From Bacillota bacterium (GTDB taxonomy: Bacteria > Bacillota > Desulfitobacteriia > Desulfitobacteriales > JAJXUE01): a stretch of DNA of 12,564 nt. The stretch lies in contig JAJYNB010000164.1 in assembly GCA_021786555.1 (NCBI GenBank), positions 1 to 12,564 of the forward strand. The letters are read 5' to 3'. Of the stretch, positions 1 through 5,771 are shown in pieces (positions within the stretch are counted from its first letter, which is position 1; each line of letters starts with the position of its first letter). The notes beneath the pieces are model-generated. The model was not told the DNA's origin. It did no database searches and was given only the letters and a program-made list of their open reading frames with translations. The position numbers were made by a program, and so were the translations under genes.

Positions 1-24
1 TCCAACAACCATTATTTTAGCCAT
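1..24 (-). CDS. 5' end of an unidentified gene, cut by the window edge
   Basis: Only the first eight codons are inside the window, reading MAKIMVVG on the minus strand from an ATG at 24-22. A strong ribosome site (AGGAGGA on the minus strand, 31-37) lies six bases upstream, so the start is well supported. A basic residue followed by a hydrophobic strand and a glycine is how many nucleotide-binding Rossmann-type proteins begin, but eight residues cannot identify a family. It is divergent from the stress-protein gene at 214, so the AT-rich stretch 25-213 serves both. Confidence 0.6.
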
Positions 25-119
25 AATTGCTCCTCCTTTTAGATATTTTTATTAGTATTAGAAAAAAATCCAATTTATAAATTACTAAAGGAAGGTAATT
101 TTTTGAAGAAGTTAGTGGG

Positions 120-128
120 TGGTATAAA
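120..128 (+). promoter_or_regulatory. Possible extended -10 promoter for the stress-protein gene
   Basis: TGGTATAAA at 120-128 matches an extended -10 element (TGn followed by TATAAA, one base from consensus). There is no good -35: TTTTGA at 101-106 is the nearest at 16-bp spacing and TTGAAG at 103-108 is too close. Transcription from here would give a leader of about 78 bases before the ATG at 214. This is a weak call from sequence match alone. Confidence 0.3.
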
Positions 129-213
129 GCCTGAGCGGGATGGAAGGTCTGTTTTCGAGCATAATAAGGTAGACTGTGAGATTATGGAATTGGGAACTGG
201 GAGGTAAAAAAGT

Positions 214-642
214 ATGTTTAAAAAGATTTTGGTGCCAACTGATGTATCTGAACCATCGCGCAATGCGCTAACCACAGCGTTGGGACTAGCCCGCGAGTTT
301 GGCTCGGAAGTGGTGCTCCTGCATGTCAGCTATACCCCGCAAGCCTATCTGAGCTACACCGCCAGTTACGGTATCGTTATCCCCCAGGAGAACCTGGAAG
401 CTCTCGGGAAGGCAGCTTTGGAGGCGGCGCTGACCGGGGTGGAGCTGGAGGGGGTCTCCCTTAAGAAAAAGCACATACCGGGATATCCGGCCGGCGTTAT
501 TTTGGAGCAGATTAAGGACGAGAACATCGACCTGGTAGTTATGGGCAGCCACGGCCACGGGCCCTTTGCCGGGGCGGTCATAGGAAGTGTAAGCCAACGG
601 GTGCTGGCCCATGCCCCGTGTCCCGTACTAATTGTTAAGTGA
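214..642 (+). CDS. Universal stress protein, UspA family
   Basis: A 142-residue single-domain universal stress protein, expected to be cytoplasmic and dimeric. The N-terminus KILVPTDVSEPS carries the usual first strand and the Asp (residue 10) that sits by the nucleotide. Residues 111-125 fit the ATP-binding signature of this family, G-2x-G-9x-G-(S/T), starting GSHG and ending GS, and the C-terminal strand CPVLIVK is typical. It therefore probably belongs to the ATP-binding UspA subgroup. The start is ATG at 214 with GGGAGGT at 199-205, eight bases away. It stands alone: divergent from the gene at the left edge and closed by a hairpin terminator 14 bases after its stop. Family members are linked to survival under starvation or oxidative stress, but the specific role cannot be read here. 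Confidence 0.93.
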   Translation: MFKKILVPTDVSEPSRNALTTALGLAREFGSEVVLLHVSYTPQAYLSYTASYGIVIPQENLEALGKAALEAALTGVELEGVSLKKKHIPGYPAGVILEQIKDENIDLVVMGSHGHGPFAGAVIGSVSQRVLAHAPCPVLIVK

Positions 643-655
643 TAAAACAACAGGC

Positions 656-695
656 AAAATGAGTCAGACGGGGCGGTTCCCGCTGACTCATTTTT
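656..695 (+). terminator. Intrinsic terminator built from a GGGG-core hairpin repeat (copy A)
   Basis: A perfect 12-bp stem (656-667 with 683-694, centred on TGAGTCAG/CTGACTCA) encloses a smaller CGGG/CCCG stem and is followed by T residues at 691-695. It lies 14 bases after the stress-protein stop and should terminate it. The A run on the left arm gives Ts on the other strand too, so it may work in both directions. Its TGAGTCA stem is the same as in the hairpin at 1712-1744, and its core (GGGGCGGTTCCC) resembles the core of the other hairpins in this window. Confidence 0.8.
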
Positions 696-774
696 ATTTC
701 GTCGATAATCCGTTTAAGGCCGATTTAAACTGGGAAAAGTAAATTTAGACAACTACCGGAGGAGGCTTTTTACT

Positions 775-1437
775 TTGGACCAGGAGCAGTTGATGCTTTT
801 TAAGCGGCGGCTCGAGGAGGCGCGCCACGACTACGCCAATCTGGCTGAAGCCATCACCCATCAGGGTTCCCTGCGGGACGAGGTGGCGGAACTCTCTGTG
901 GCGGACAACCACCCGGCTGATGTAGGGACGGAAGTATTCGAGCGGAGCAAAGATATCGGCCTGCGGGAAAACGCTTTGATCCAGCTAGCGAAAATCGATG
1001 AGGCTCTGGGTAAAATCGAAGCAGGCACATATGGCAGGTGTGATGTTTGCGGTAAGGAGATTCCCGCAGCCAGGCTTGAGGCCCTGCCTCAGACCACTCT
1101 GTGTTTGGCATGCAAGAACAGGGACGAGGGCCATGAAGTCCAGCGGGTGAGGCCCGTGGAAGAGGAGACACTTTGGCCGCCATTCGGCCGAACTTTCCAT
1201 GACCTGACCAAGGACAACGCCTTTGACGGGGAGGATGCTTGGCAGGCCGTAGCACGCTATGGCACGGCGGAGAGCCCTTCCGATGTGACTGAAGCTGATG
1301 ACTATACCGATACCTATGTAGACAGCGAAGAGATTATTGGCGCGGTGCAGGATACAGTGGAGGATACTCCCTATGAGAATGACCCCGGCAGGCCGAATGT
1401 GTACCACTACAGCACCAGACACGGCCGCCGCCGCTAG
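775..1437 (+). CDS. DksA/TraR-type zinc-finger protein, YlyA/YteA family
   Basis: A 220-residue protein with the layout of the YteA/YlyA sporulation-associated branch of DksA/TraR proteins. Residues 1-40 are a charged helix. The family block DNHPAD..TEVFERSKD spans 44-60. A C4 zinc finger follows with C89, C92, C110 and C113 (CxxC, 17 residues, CxxC). Then comes a conserved RPVEEE-PPFGRTF stretch (126-141) and an acidic, variable tail. Relatives bind RNA polymerase near its secondary channel; in Bacillus subtilis the YlyA gene sits in the same place, just before lspA. The start is TTG at 775, chosen because GGAGGAGG at 758-765 is nine bases upstream and no better ATG is near. Its stop is followed after three bases by the palindromic repeats. 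Its regulatory targets cannot be inferred. Confidence 0.88.
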   Translation: MDQEQLMLFKRRLEEARHDYANLAEAITHQGSLRDEVAELSVADNHPADVGTEVFERSKDIGLRENALIQLAKIDEALGKIEAGTYGRCDVCGKEIPAARLEALPQTTLCLACKNRDEGHEVQRVRPVEEETLWPPFGRTFHDLTKDNAFDGEDAWQAVARYGTAESPSDVTEADDYTDTYVDSEEIIGAVQDTVEDTPYENDPGRPNVYHYSTRHGRRR

Positions 1438-1440
1438 CAG

Positions 1441-1570
1441 GCCGTTGAAACACTTCGCCTGGCTTTGTCGCCGGTGCCGCCCCCATCCTCACCGTACGTT
1501 TAGTACGCCTCCGGTGGGGGCAGCACCGGCTTCGCGCCATGCTCGTGTTTGAACGGCCCTGTTTGGGGTC
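1441..1570. repeat. 130-bp long palindromic repeat, copy 1
   Basis: First of two exact-length tandem units. Outer arms GCCGTT (1441-1446) and AACGGC (1552-1557) pair, continuing through AAACAC/GTGTTT after one mismatch. A central stem pairs 1470-1487 with 1513-1530 (18 positions: one mismatch, C1478 with A1522, and one G-T). The tip is a small hairpin CGTAC (1493-1497), loop GTTTA, GTACG (1503-1507). It starts three bases after the zinc-finger gene stop, so it would form the 3' end of that transcript. It holds no plausible gene. The element is not one I can name. Confidence 0.9.
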
Positions 1571-1700
1571 GCCGTTGAAACACTTCGCCTGGCTTTGTCG
1601 CCTTCCCTACCGGCATCCTCAACGTACGTTTAGTACGCCTCCGGTGCCGGTAGGGAAGGCTTCGCGCCATACTCGCGTTTGAACGGCCCTGTCCGGGGTC
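1571..1700. repeat. 130-bp long palindromic repeat, copy 2
   Basis: Second unit, abutting the first with no gap. The flanking and tip blocks are nearly identical to copy 1, but the central stem (1600-1617 with 1643-1660) has a different sequence and still pairs at all 18 positions with one G-T. Seven base pairs change on both sides relative to copy 1. The tip CGTAC-GTTTA-GTACG is unchanged. The right outer arm has one change (GCG for GTG at 1675-1677) that weakens a pair. Confidence 0.9.
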
Positions 1701-1710
1701 GCCGTTGAAA
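1701..1710. repeat. 10-bp stub of a third 130-bp repeat unit
   Basis: GCCGTTGAAA repeats the first ten bases of the 130-bp unit in phase (1441, 1571, 1701). The match then stops abruptly and the sequence runs straight into hairpin repeat B. It reads as the remnant of a third unit, or as the fixed right border of the array. Confidence 0.65.
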
Positions 1711-1711
1711 G

Positions 1712-1744
1712 TGAGTCAACTGGGGACGGTTCTTGACTGACTCA
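1712..1744. repeat. GGGGAC-core hairpin repeat, copy B
   Basis: TGAGTCA (1712-1718) pairs with TGACTCA (1738-1744) around a loop containing GGGGACGGTTCTT. A second register, AGTCAA with TTGACT, is also possible, so the inner right arm is duplicated. Four Ts follow, so it could be a weak terminator for the zinc-finger gene. It shares its stem with copy A and its core with copies C and D. Confidence 0.75.
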
Positions 1745-1875
1745 TTTTGGTGGGTGGGGTGACCCTGACGGGATATGGGAACCTTTCGAAGGAATCTTGC
1801 CGGGGTGGTTTTTGACACTCTTTGTAGCACGTGAGAAGGGCATTTCTTTTGGGCCGGGCCTTCGGAGCTGGTTCC

Positions 1876-1904
1876 TTGAAGGGCTTGGGGCTTTGTGTTA
1901 AGAT
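1876..1904 (+). promoter_or_regulatory. Candidate promoter for lspA-rluD
   Basis: TTGAAG at 1876-1881 and TAAGAT at 1899-1904 are 17 bp apart, with a TG one base before the -10 (1896-1897) making it an extended -10. The start point would fall near 1911, leaving a leader of about 29 bases to the lspA ATG. The stretch 1745-1875 upstream shows no gene, only an isolated TTGACA at 1812 with no partner -10. The call rests on motif match and position only. Confidence 0.45.
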
Positions 1905-1939
1905 AGGGGAGAAATCTGGGCTGCACTTGGAGGACGGTA

Positions 1940-2419
1940 ATGGGTTTTTTGATTGCGCTGGCTGTGGTTTTGTTGGACCAGGGCACAAAGTTTCTGGTTC
2001 AGAGCAGAATGGTAGAGGGTATGTCTGTTCCAGTGATTCCGCACTTTTTTTATTTGACCTACATCAAGAATCCGGGAGCGGCTTTTGGCATGCTGGCTTA
2101 CCGGACTCAATTCTTTGTGGTGATTTCTCTCCTCGTTGTAGGGGTTATCGCCTATTACTATCCTAAGGTGCCCCGTGAATGGGGGCTGCTGCGGGCTGCC
2201 TTGGCCATGCAGGCCGGCGGGGCCCTGGGCAACATGGTCGACAGGATTCGGTACGGCCGTGTGGTTGACTTTCTGGATTTCCACGTATGGTCTTATATCT
2301 TCAATGTGGCTGATGCAGCTATTACTATAGGCTCGGTGATTCTGGCTTTTTACTTTATTGCCGGCAGCAAAAATGAAAAAGAGGTTAGCCCGGGTGAAGG
2401 GCAGCAAAGCGAGGGTTAG
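1940..2419 (+). CDS. lspA: Lipoprotein signal peptidase (signal peptidase II)
   Basis: A 159-residue inner-membrane aspartyl protease that cuts the signal peptide from prolipoproteins after the cysteine has been lipidated. The family blocks are all visible: LDQGTK (12-17), NPGAAFG (44-50), GNMVDR (97-102) leading to VVDF with catalytic D110, and FNVAD with catalytic D125. Hydrophobic segments lie at about 2-20, 58-74, 84-96 and 119-141, giving the usual four-helix form; the charged tail (143-159) is variable. The ATG at 1940 has GGAGG at 1929-1933, six bases away. The rluD gene follows four bases after the stop, so the two are co-transcribed. The order zinc-finger gene, lspA, rluD, pyr operon matches Bacillus subtilis. 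Confidence 0.96.
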   Translation: MGFLIALAVVLLDQGTKFLVQSRMVEGMSVPVIPHFFYLTYIKNPGAAFGMLAYRTQFFVVISLLVVGVIAYYYPKVPREWGLLRAALAMQAGGALGNMVDRIRYGRVVDFLDFHVWSYIFNVADAAITIGSVILAFYFIAGSKNEKEVSPGEGQQSEG

Positions 2420-2422
2420 AGG

Positions 2423-3394
2423 TTGGAAGAATCGGATCTTTTTCTGGAAGGGGAGGAACCGGAGCGGGAAGCGGTACACCGTTTCACTGTCCCCCTGGAT
2501 TCTGCCGGTTCCCGCTTGGACGTGTTTGTAACCGAAAACCTGGCAGAACATACCCGCTCCTATATCCAGAAACTGATTGAAGAGGGCCGGGTAGAGGTGA
2601 GCGGGCGCCTGGCGGTGAAGGCTAACCTGCGCCTGGCCGCCGGTCAGGAAATTGTTGTGCGAATTCCGCCGCCGGCAGAACTCGAGCTGGAGGCCGAAGA
2701 TATTCCCTTGGACATAGTGTTTGAAGATGATTATCTGCTGGTGGTGAACAAGCCTCAGGGTATGGTGGTTCACCCCGCGGCTGGTAATTACAGCGGCACA
2801 CTGGTGAATGCCTTGCTCTACCACTGCCACGATCTTTCCGGCATTAACGGGGTGGCTCGGCCGGGTATAGTCCACCGCATTGACAAGGACACTTCCGGCC
2901 TGTTAGTGGTGGCCAAAACGGACCAGGCCCATTCAGGGTTGGCCGAACAAATTAAGTCTCACACCATGCCCAGGCGCTATTTGGCACTGCTTCAAGGGGT
3001 GATGCCCGAGCCGGGTGGGACGGTAGACGCACCCATCGGCCGGGACCCCAAAGACCGCAAAAAAATGGCAGTGGTTCACGTCAACTCCAAGCCTGCCATA
3101 ACCCACTATACGGTACGGGAGCGTTTTTGGGAACATACCTACGCGGAATGCAGGCTGGAGACTGGCAGGACGCATCAAATCAGGGTTCACATGGCCTATA
3201 TCAGTCACTCTGTGCTGGGAGACCCTCTCTATGGTCCCCACAAAAACAAATTTGGGCTGGAGGGCCAGGCTCTCCATGCCGCCCTGCTTGGTTTCGTCCA
3301 CCCGGCCAGCGGGGAAGTGATGGAGTTTACTGCCCCTCTGCCCGGGTATTTTCAGCACCTCCTGGCAGAGCTGCGGCAGGGTGAGAAACGTTAA
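2423..3394 (+). CDS. rluD: Large-subunit rRNA pseudouridine synthase, RluD/RluA family
   Basis: A 323-residue pseudouridine synthase. Residues about 28-82 form an S4 RNA-binding domain (SRLDVFV, then SYIQKLIEEGRVEV). The catalytic domain follows, with ARPGIVHRIDKDTSGL at 145-160; D154 is the family nucleophile. Further conserved blocks are RRYLAL (184-189), RLETGRTHQIRVH (244-256) and LGDPLYG (265-271). E. coli RluD modifies helix 69 of 23S rRNA; the Firmicutes homologue in this position (YlyB) is assigned to the same family, but the exact target is inferred. The start is TTG at 2423, placed right after the lspA stop, with GAGGG at 2411-2415 inside the end of lspA. The first 15 residues are acidic and variable. 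Confidence 0.93.
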   Translation: MEESDLFLEGEEPEREAVHRFTVPLDSAGSRLDVFVTENLAEHTRSYIQKLIEEGRVEVSGRLAVKANLRLAAGQEIVVRIPPPAELELEAEDIPLDIVFEDDYLLVVNKPQGMVVHPAAGNYSGTLVNALLYHCHDLSGINGVARPGIVHRIDKDTSGLLVVAKTDQAHSGLAEQIKSHTMPRRYLALLQGVMPEPGGTVDAPIGRDPKDRKKMAVVHVNSKPAITHYTVRERFWEHTYAECRLETGRTHQIRVHMAYISHSVLGDPLYGPHKNKFGLEGQALHAALLGFVHPASGEVMEFTAPLPGYFQHLLAELRQGEKR

Positions 3395-3529
3395 GCCGCA
3401 GGAAACAATAATAGGTGGGAAATTCCCGCACAAGTGGGTATTGGCGGCGTAAGCGCGTGCACACTGCGTTGAACGCTTTGAGGAATTGGTAAGTCATTGT
3501 TGAATAGAGGTAAGGAACTGAACAGCCGT

Positions 3530-3562
3530 ACTAGGACGTCAGAACCGTCCCCGTGTCCTAGT
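3530..3562. repeat. GGGGAC-core hairpin repeat, copy C (inverted)
   Basis: ACTAGGAC (3530-3537) pairs perfectly with GTCCTAGT (3555-3562). The loop carries AGAACCGTCCCC, the reverse complement of the GGGGACGGTTCT core, so this copy is inverted relative to B and D. Its stem equals that of copy D at 7980-8012. It lies between rluD and the terminator of the convergent minus-strand gene and has no T run. Confidence 0.75.
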
Positions 3563-3582
3563 CAAGCAGGTGAAGACAGGAA

Positions 3583-3619
3583 AAGATGCCGTCTCAAGTG
3601 TGAACTGGGACGGCATCTT
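3583..3619 (-). terminator. Intrinsic terminator of the minus-strand gene pair
   Basis: AAGATGCCGTC (3583-3593) and GACGGCATCTT (3609-3619) form an 11-bp perfect stem. Read on the minus strand it ends in four Ts (3584-3581) and lies about 25 bases past the stop of the secreted coiled-coil gene. The plus strand lacks a T run after the stem, so it probably serves the minus strand mainly. Confidence 0.75.
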
Positions 3620-3642
3620 GTCTGGGGAACCAACTTTGCTTT

Positions 3643-4329
3643 TTAGCTGTTGGAAGCTCCGGAGGCGGTGGAACCAGTTGTACTGCTAGAACCGGAATTA
3701 CTGCCCGATTGGCTGGAAGGGGCTGTGCTGCCGGGGTTGGTGTTAGCCTGGCCTAAGTCCTGGCTGATCTTTTGCAAGTCGGCAAGGATTTTTTGGTAAA
3801 TATTAATGCGGTTTTGAATGTCGGACTGGATTTTTTGCAGGTCGGCGGCCATGGCCTGGGTGTTGCCGGCTTTGTTGTCGGATTGGAACTGCTGCCAGTC
3901 TGTTTTGGCGGTTTGGGCGGTCTGGAGGGCGCTTTGGATGTCATCCTGCATGGGAAGCATGTCGTTCAGGGCTGCTAGGAGAGCGGTGTAATTTTTTGCT
4001 TGGCGGTCAGATTTGATCTGCTGGCGGATGGTCTGTCTTAGGCTCAGAATCTGCTGCCGTAATTGTTTGTCCTGGGCCTGAAGCTGGCGGATGGGCCCCA
4101 TGTACTGCTGGAGATCCTGGGCTTTCTGCAGGCGCAGGATTTCCTTCTGGATTCGATCTTTGGCCCGTTCAGCCCGGTTGGCCGGAGGCTGGGCGCCAGG
4201 CTGAGCAGGCTGGACTGTTGCGGGTGTGGTGGAGCCGGAGGATTGGGTATCGGCTAAGGCCGGGATGGAAAAACTGAGAATAAAACTGGCTGCCAGGGCG
4301 GCAGCAACAAACTTATGGACTTTTCGCAT
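3643..4329 (-). CDS. Secreted, glutamine-rich coiled-coil protein of unknown function
   Basis: I do not recognise the family. From the chosen start the product is 228 residues: a classic signal peptide (MRKVHKF, a hydrophobic core, cleavage expected after PALA at residue 26), a short Pro/Gln linker (to about 55), a long Gln/Leu/Lys/Asp-rich helical region with heptad-like spacing (about 56-194), and a Ser/Gly/Thr low-complexity tail (about 200-228). There is no cysteine, lipobox, membrane anchor or recognised enzyme motif, so it is probably exported and free or wall-associated. An ATG three codons earlier (4338) is also open, but AGGAG would then lie only one or two bases away, whereas it is about ten bases from the ATG at 4329. 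It follows the lipoprotein gene at 4384 by about 50 bases and ends in its own terminator; the two look like one transcript. Confidence 0.8.
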   Translation of the reverse strand: MRKVHKFVAAALAASFILSFSIPALADTQSSGSTTPATVQPAQPGAQPPANRAERAKDRIQKEILRLQKAQDLQQYMGPIRQLQAQDKQLRQQILSLRQTIRQQIKSDRQAKNYTALLAALNDMLPMQDDIQSALQTAQTAKTDWQQFQSDNKAGNTQAMAADLQKIQSDIQNRINIYQKILADLQKISQDLGQANTNPGSTAPSSQSGSNSGSSSTTGSTASGASNS

Positions 4330-4383
4330 GATTGACATTCTCCTTCCGGTTATTACATGTTCGTCCCTTATGTTAGTGGAGTG

Positions 4384-4686
4384 TTAGAGTTGGCCCATGC
4401 TCTTGTCGAGAGCGTCCAGGGACTGGTCCAGGCTGTTGAGGTTTTTGTCAATTTGGCTGTTGATCTCGGTCTGGCCTTTGGAGGTCTTAATATCAATGCT
4501 TTTCAGCTGCTGCGGCGAGCTGATCAGGTTTTTGCCCGCCGAACCGTTCGTGGCCGGAGCTGAACTGGCGGTCGCCGAAGTTGAACTGGCGGTGGTGCTG
4601 GGCTGGGTGCCGCAGCCGCTCAGAGCTATGGCTAGCGTTGCAATGGCGATACCGGTGAGCAAAACCTGGGTGAATTTTCGTTGCAA
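4384..4686 (-). CDS. Small lipoprotein of unknown function
   Basis: A 100-residue predicted lipoprotein of no family I recognise. Residues 1-24 are a lipoprotein signal peptide (QRK, then a hydrophobic core) ending in the lipobox LSGC, with C25 as the lipidated residue. A Thr/Ser/Ala-rich linker follows (27-50), then a soluble helical end (about 56-100) with repeated N-SLDQSLDALDK-type spacing that could form a short coiled coil. The start is TTG at 4686, supported by AGGAGG (minus strand, 4695-4700) eight bases upstream. The gene downstream on the same strand encodes another exported helical protein, so the pair may work together at the cell surface; that is inference. It would be a substrate of LspA. 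Confidence 0.8.
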   Translation of the reverse strand: MQRKFTQVLLTGIAIATLAIALSGCGTQPSTTASSTSATASSAPATNGSAGKNLISSPQQLKSIDIKTSKGQTEINSQIDKNLNSLDQSLDALDKSMGQL

Positions 4687-4702
4687 AGGGGTCGCCTCCT
4701 TT

Positions 4703-4873
4703 CGTGCGTATTTGTTTGGTACGTTTTAACTATAACCGGGATAATTAAACTAGCTGCAACCGAATTTTAAACAATTCTTAAACTGGAAAATAGTTTTTCG
4801 GCCAGATAATTGGCAGGCTGTCAGCATTTTTTACAGAACCTATTAATATATGGAAAATGATTTCAGCGTTTTG
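4703..4873. other. AT-rich divergent intergenic region
   Basis: This stretch separates the minus-strand lipoprotein gene from the pyr leader. It is clearly more AT-rich than the genes around it and shows no gene. A minus-strand promoter is expected here; the nearest match is TTGCAG (complement of 4754-4759) with TATAGT (complement of 4729-4734), but the 19-bp spacing is long, so it is not called. Nothing else stands out. Confidence 0.5.
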
Positions 4874-4902
4874 TTGACTTTTGCGGTTTAGTTTGGTAAT
4901 GT
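4874..4902 (+). promoter_or_regulatory. Candidate promoter of the pyr operon
   Basis: TTGACT (4874-4879, five of six to consensus) is 17 bp from TAATGT (4897-4902), which has a TG one base upstream (4894-4895) as in extended -10 promoters. The start point would be near 4909, just before the PyrR-binding leader, which is where it should be for attenuation to work. Confidence 0.55.
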
Positions 4903-4931
4903 GGTTATGACATAAACATAGGTTTGTTCAT

Positions 4932-5022
4932 GCCCTGGACCTTTAAATTTAGTCCCGTGAGGCTGGTAAGGTATGCAGAGGGTTGATTTTTCTGCCTGCT
5001 TACTTGCGTACGCAGGTTTTTT
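4932..5022 (+). promoter_or_regulatory. PyrR-dependent attenuator 1, in the pyrR leader
   Basis: Three competing RNA folds can be drawn. The PyrR-binding hairpin pairs ACCTT (4939-4943) with AAGGT (4968-4972) and AGTC (4951-4954) with GGCT (4961-4964) around the hexaloop CCGTGA, which fits the CNGNGA loop known for PyrR sites. The antiterminator pairs GTAAG (4966-4970) with CTTAC (4999-5003) and GCAGA (4975-4979) with TCTGC (4991-4995). The terminator is at 4995-5022. In the Bacillus model, PyrR with UMP holds the first hairpin, the antiterminator cannot form, and transcription stops. Confidence 0.9.
4995..5022 (+). terminator. Terminator of attenuator 1
   Basis: CCTGC (4995-4999) pairs with GCAGG (5012-5016); after one mismatch TAC (5001-5003) pairs with GTA (5008-5010). 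Six Ts follow at 5017-5022. The left arm overlaps the antiterminator arm, as expected for a switch. Confidence 0.82.
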
Positions 5023-5054
5023 GATCTCTTGGCTTGAGTTTAAAACTGGTTTAG

Positions 5055-5615
<561 letters not shown>

Positions 5616-5620
5616 TCAGT

Positions 5621-5720
5621 GTACCTTTAAATCCGGTCCCGTGAGGCCGGCAAGGGACAGTGGGCCTGATTTGTTATGATGATTAGGACCTTCTCTTGCA
5701 CGGCGAGAGAAGGTCTTTTT
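5621..5720 (+). promoter_or_regulatory. PyrR-dependent attenuator 2, between pyrR and pyrB
   Basis: The PyrR-binding hairpin has a lower stem CCTT (5624-5627) with AAGG (5652-5655) and a six-pair upper stem (5633-5638 with 5645-5650) around the hexaloop CCGTGA (5639-5644), the same loop as in attenuator 1. The antiterminator pairs 5650-5657 with 5692-5699 (eight pairs, one G-T). The terminator is at 5687-5720. It begins right after the pyrR stop and governs pyrB onward. Confidence 0.9.
5687..5720 (+). terminator. Terminator of attenuator 2
   Basis: GACCTTCTCT (5687-5696) pairs perfectly with AGAGAAGGTC (5706-5715), extended by one G-T and one G-C pair, and five Ts follow (5716-5720). The left arm is shared with the antiterminator. 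Confidence 0.88.
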
Positions 5721-5771
5721 GCATTATTCAGCCGGGACAGGGGTAATGTAAGTAGTTAGGAGGCGAACAAC

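Noticed and set aside
1441..1700. Integron attC sites (imperfect palindromes with conserved ends and variable stem)
   Set aside because: The unit starts GTTGAAA, close to the GTTRRRY box, but the seventh base is not a pyrimidine and the other end does not fit RYYYAAC. There are no cassette genes between units and no integrase in view.
1441..1710. CRISPR-like array
   Set aside because: Only two full units, 130 bp each and abutting, with no short repeats or unique spacers.
1812..1840. TTGACA at 1812 as an lspA promoter -35
   Set aside because: The bases 17 bp downstream (GAAGGG region) do not resemble a -10 box; the pair at 1876/1899 is better.
1831..2166. Plus-strand frame overlapping the start of lspA
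   Set aside because: It runs out of frame through the lspA coding region and lacks a ribosome site and any recognisable domain.
1898..2875. Long minus-strand open frame of 325 codons
   Set aside because: It lies antisense across lspA and the first part of rluD, both of which have all family motifs. The translated product shows no recognisable domain.
3415..3431. Hairpin just after rluD as its terminator
   Set aside because: GTGGG and CCCGCAC pair only with a bulge, the loop is short, and no T run follows.
4330..4338. ATG at 4338 as start of the secreted coiled-coil protein
   Set aside because: The AGGAG site would be only one or two bases from it; the ATG at 4329 has workable spacing and gives a cleaner signal peptide. 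Not excluded.
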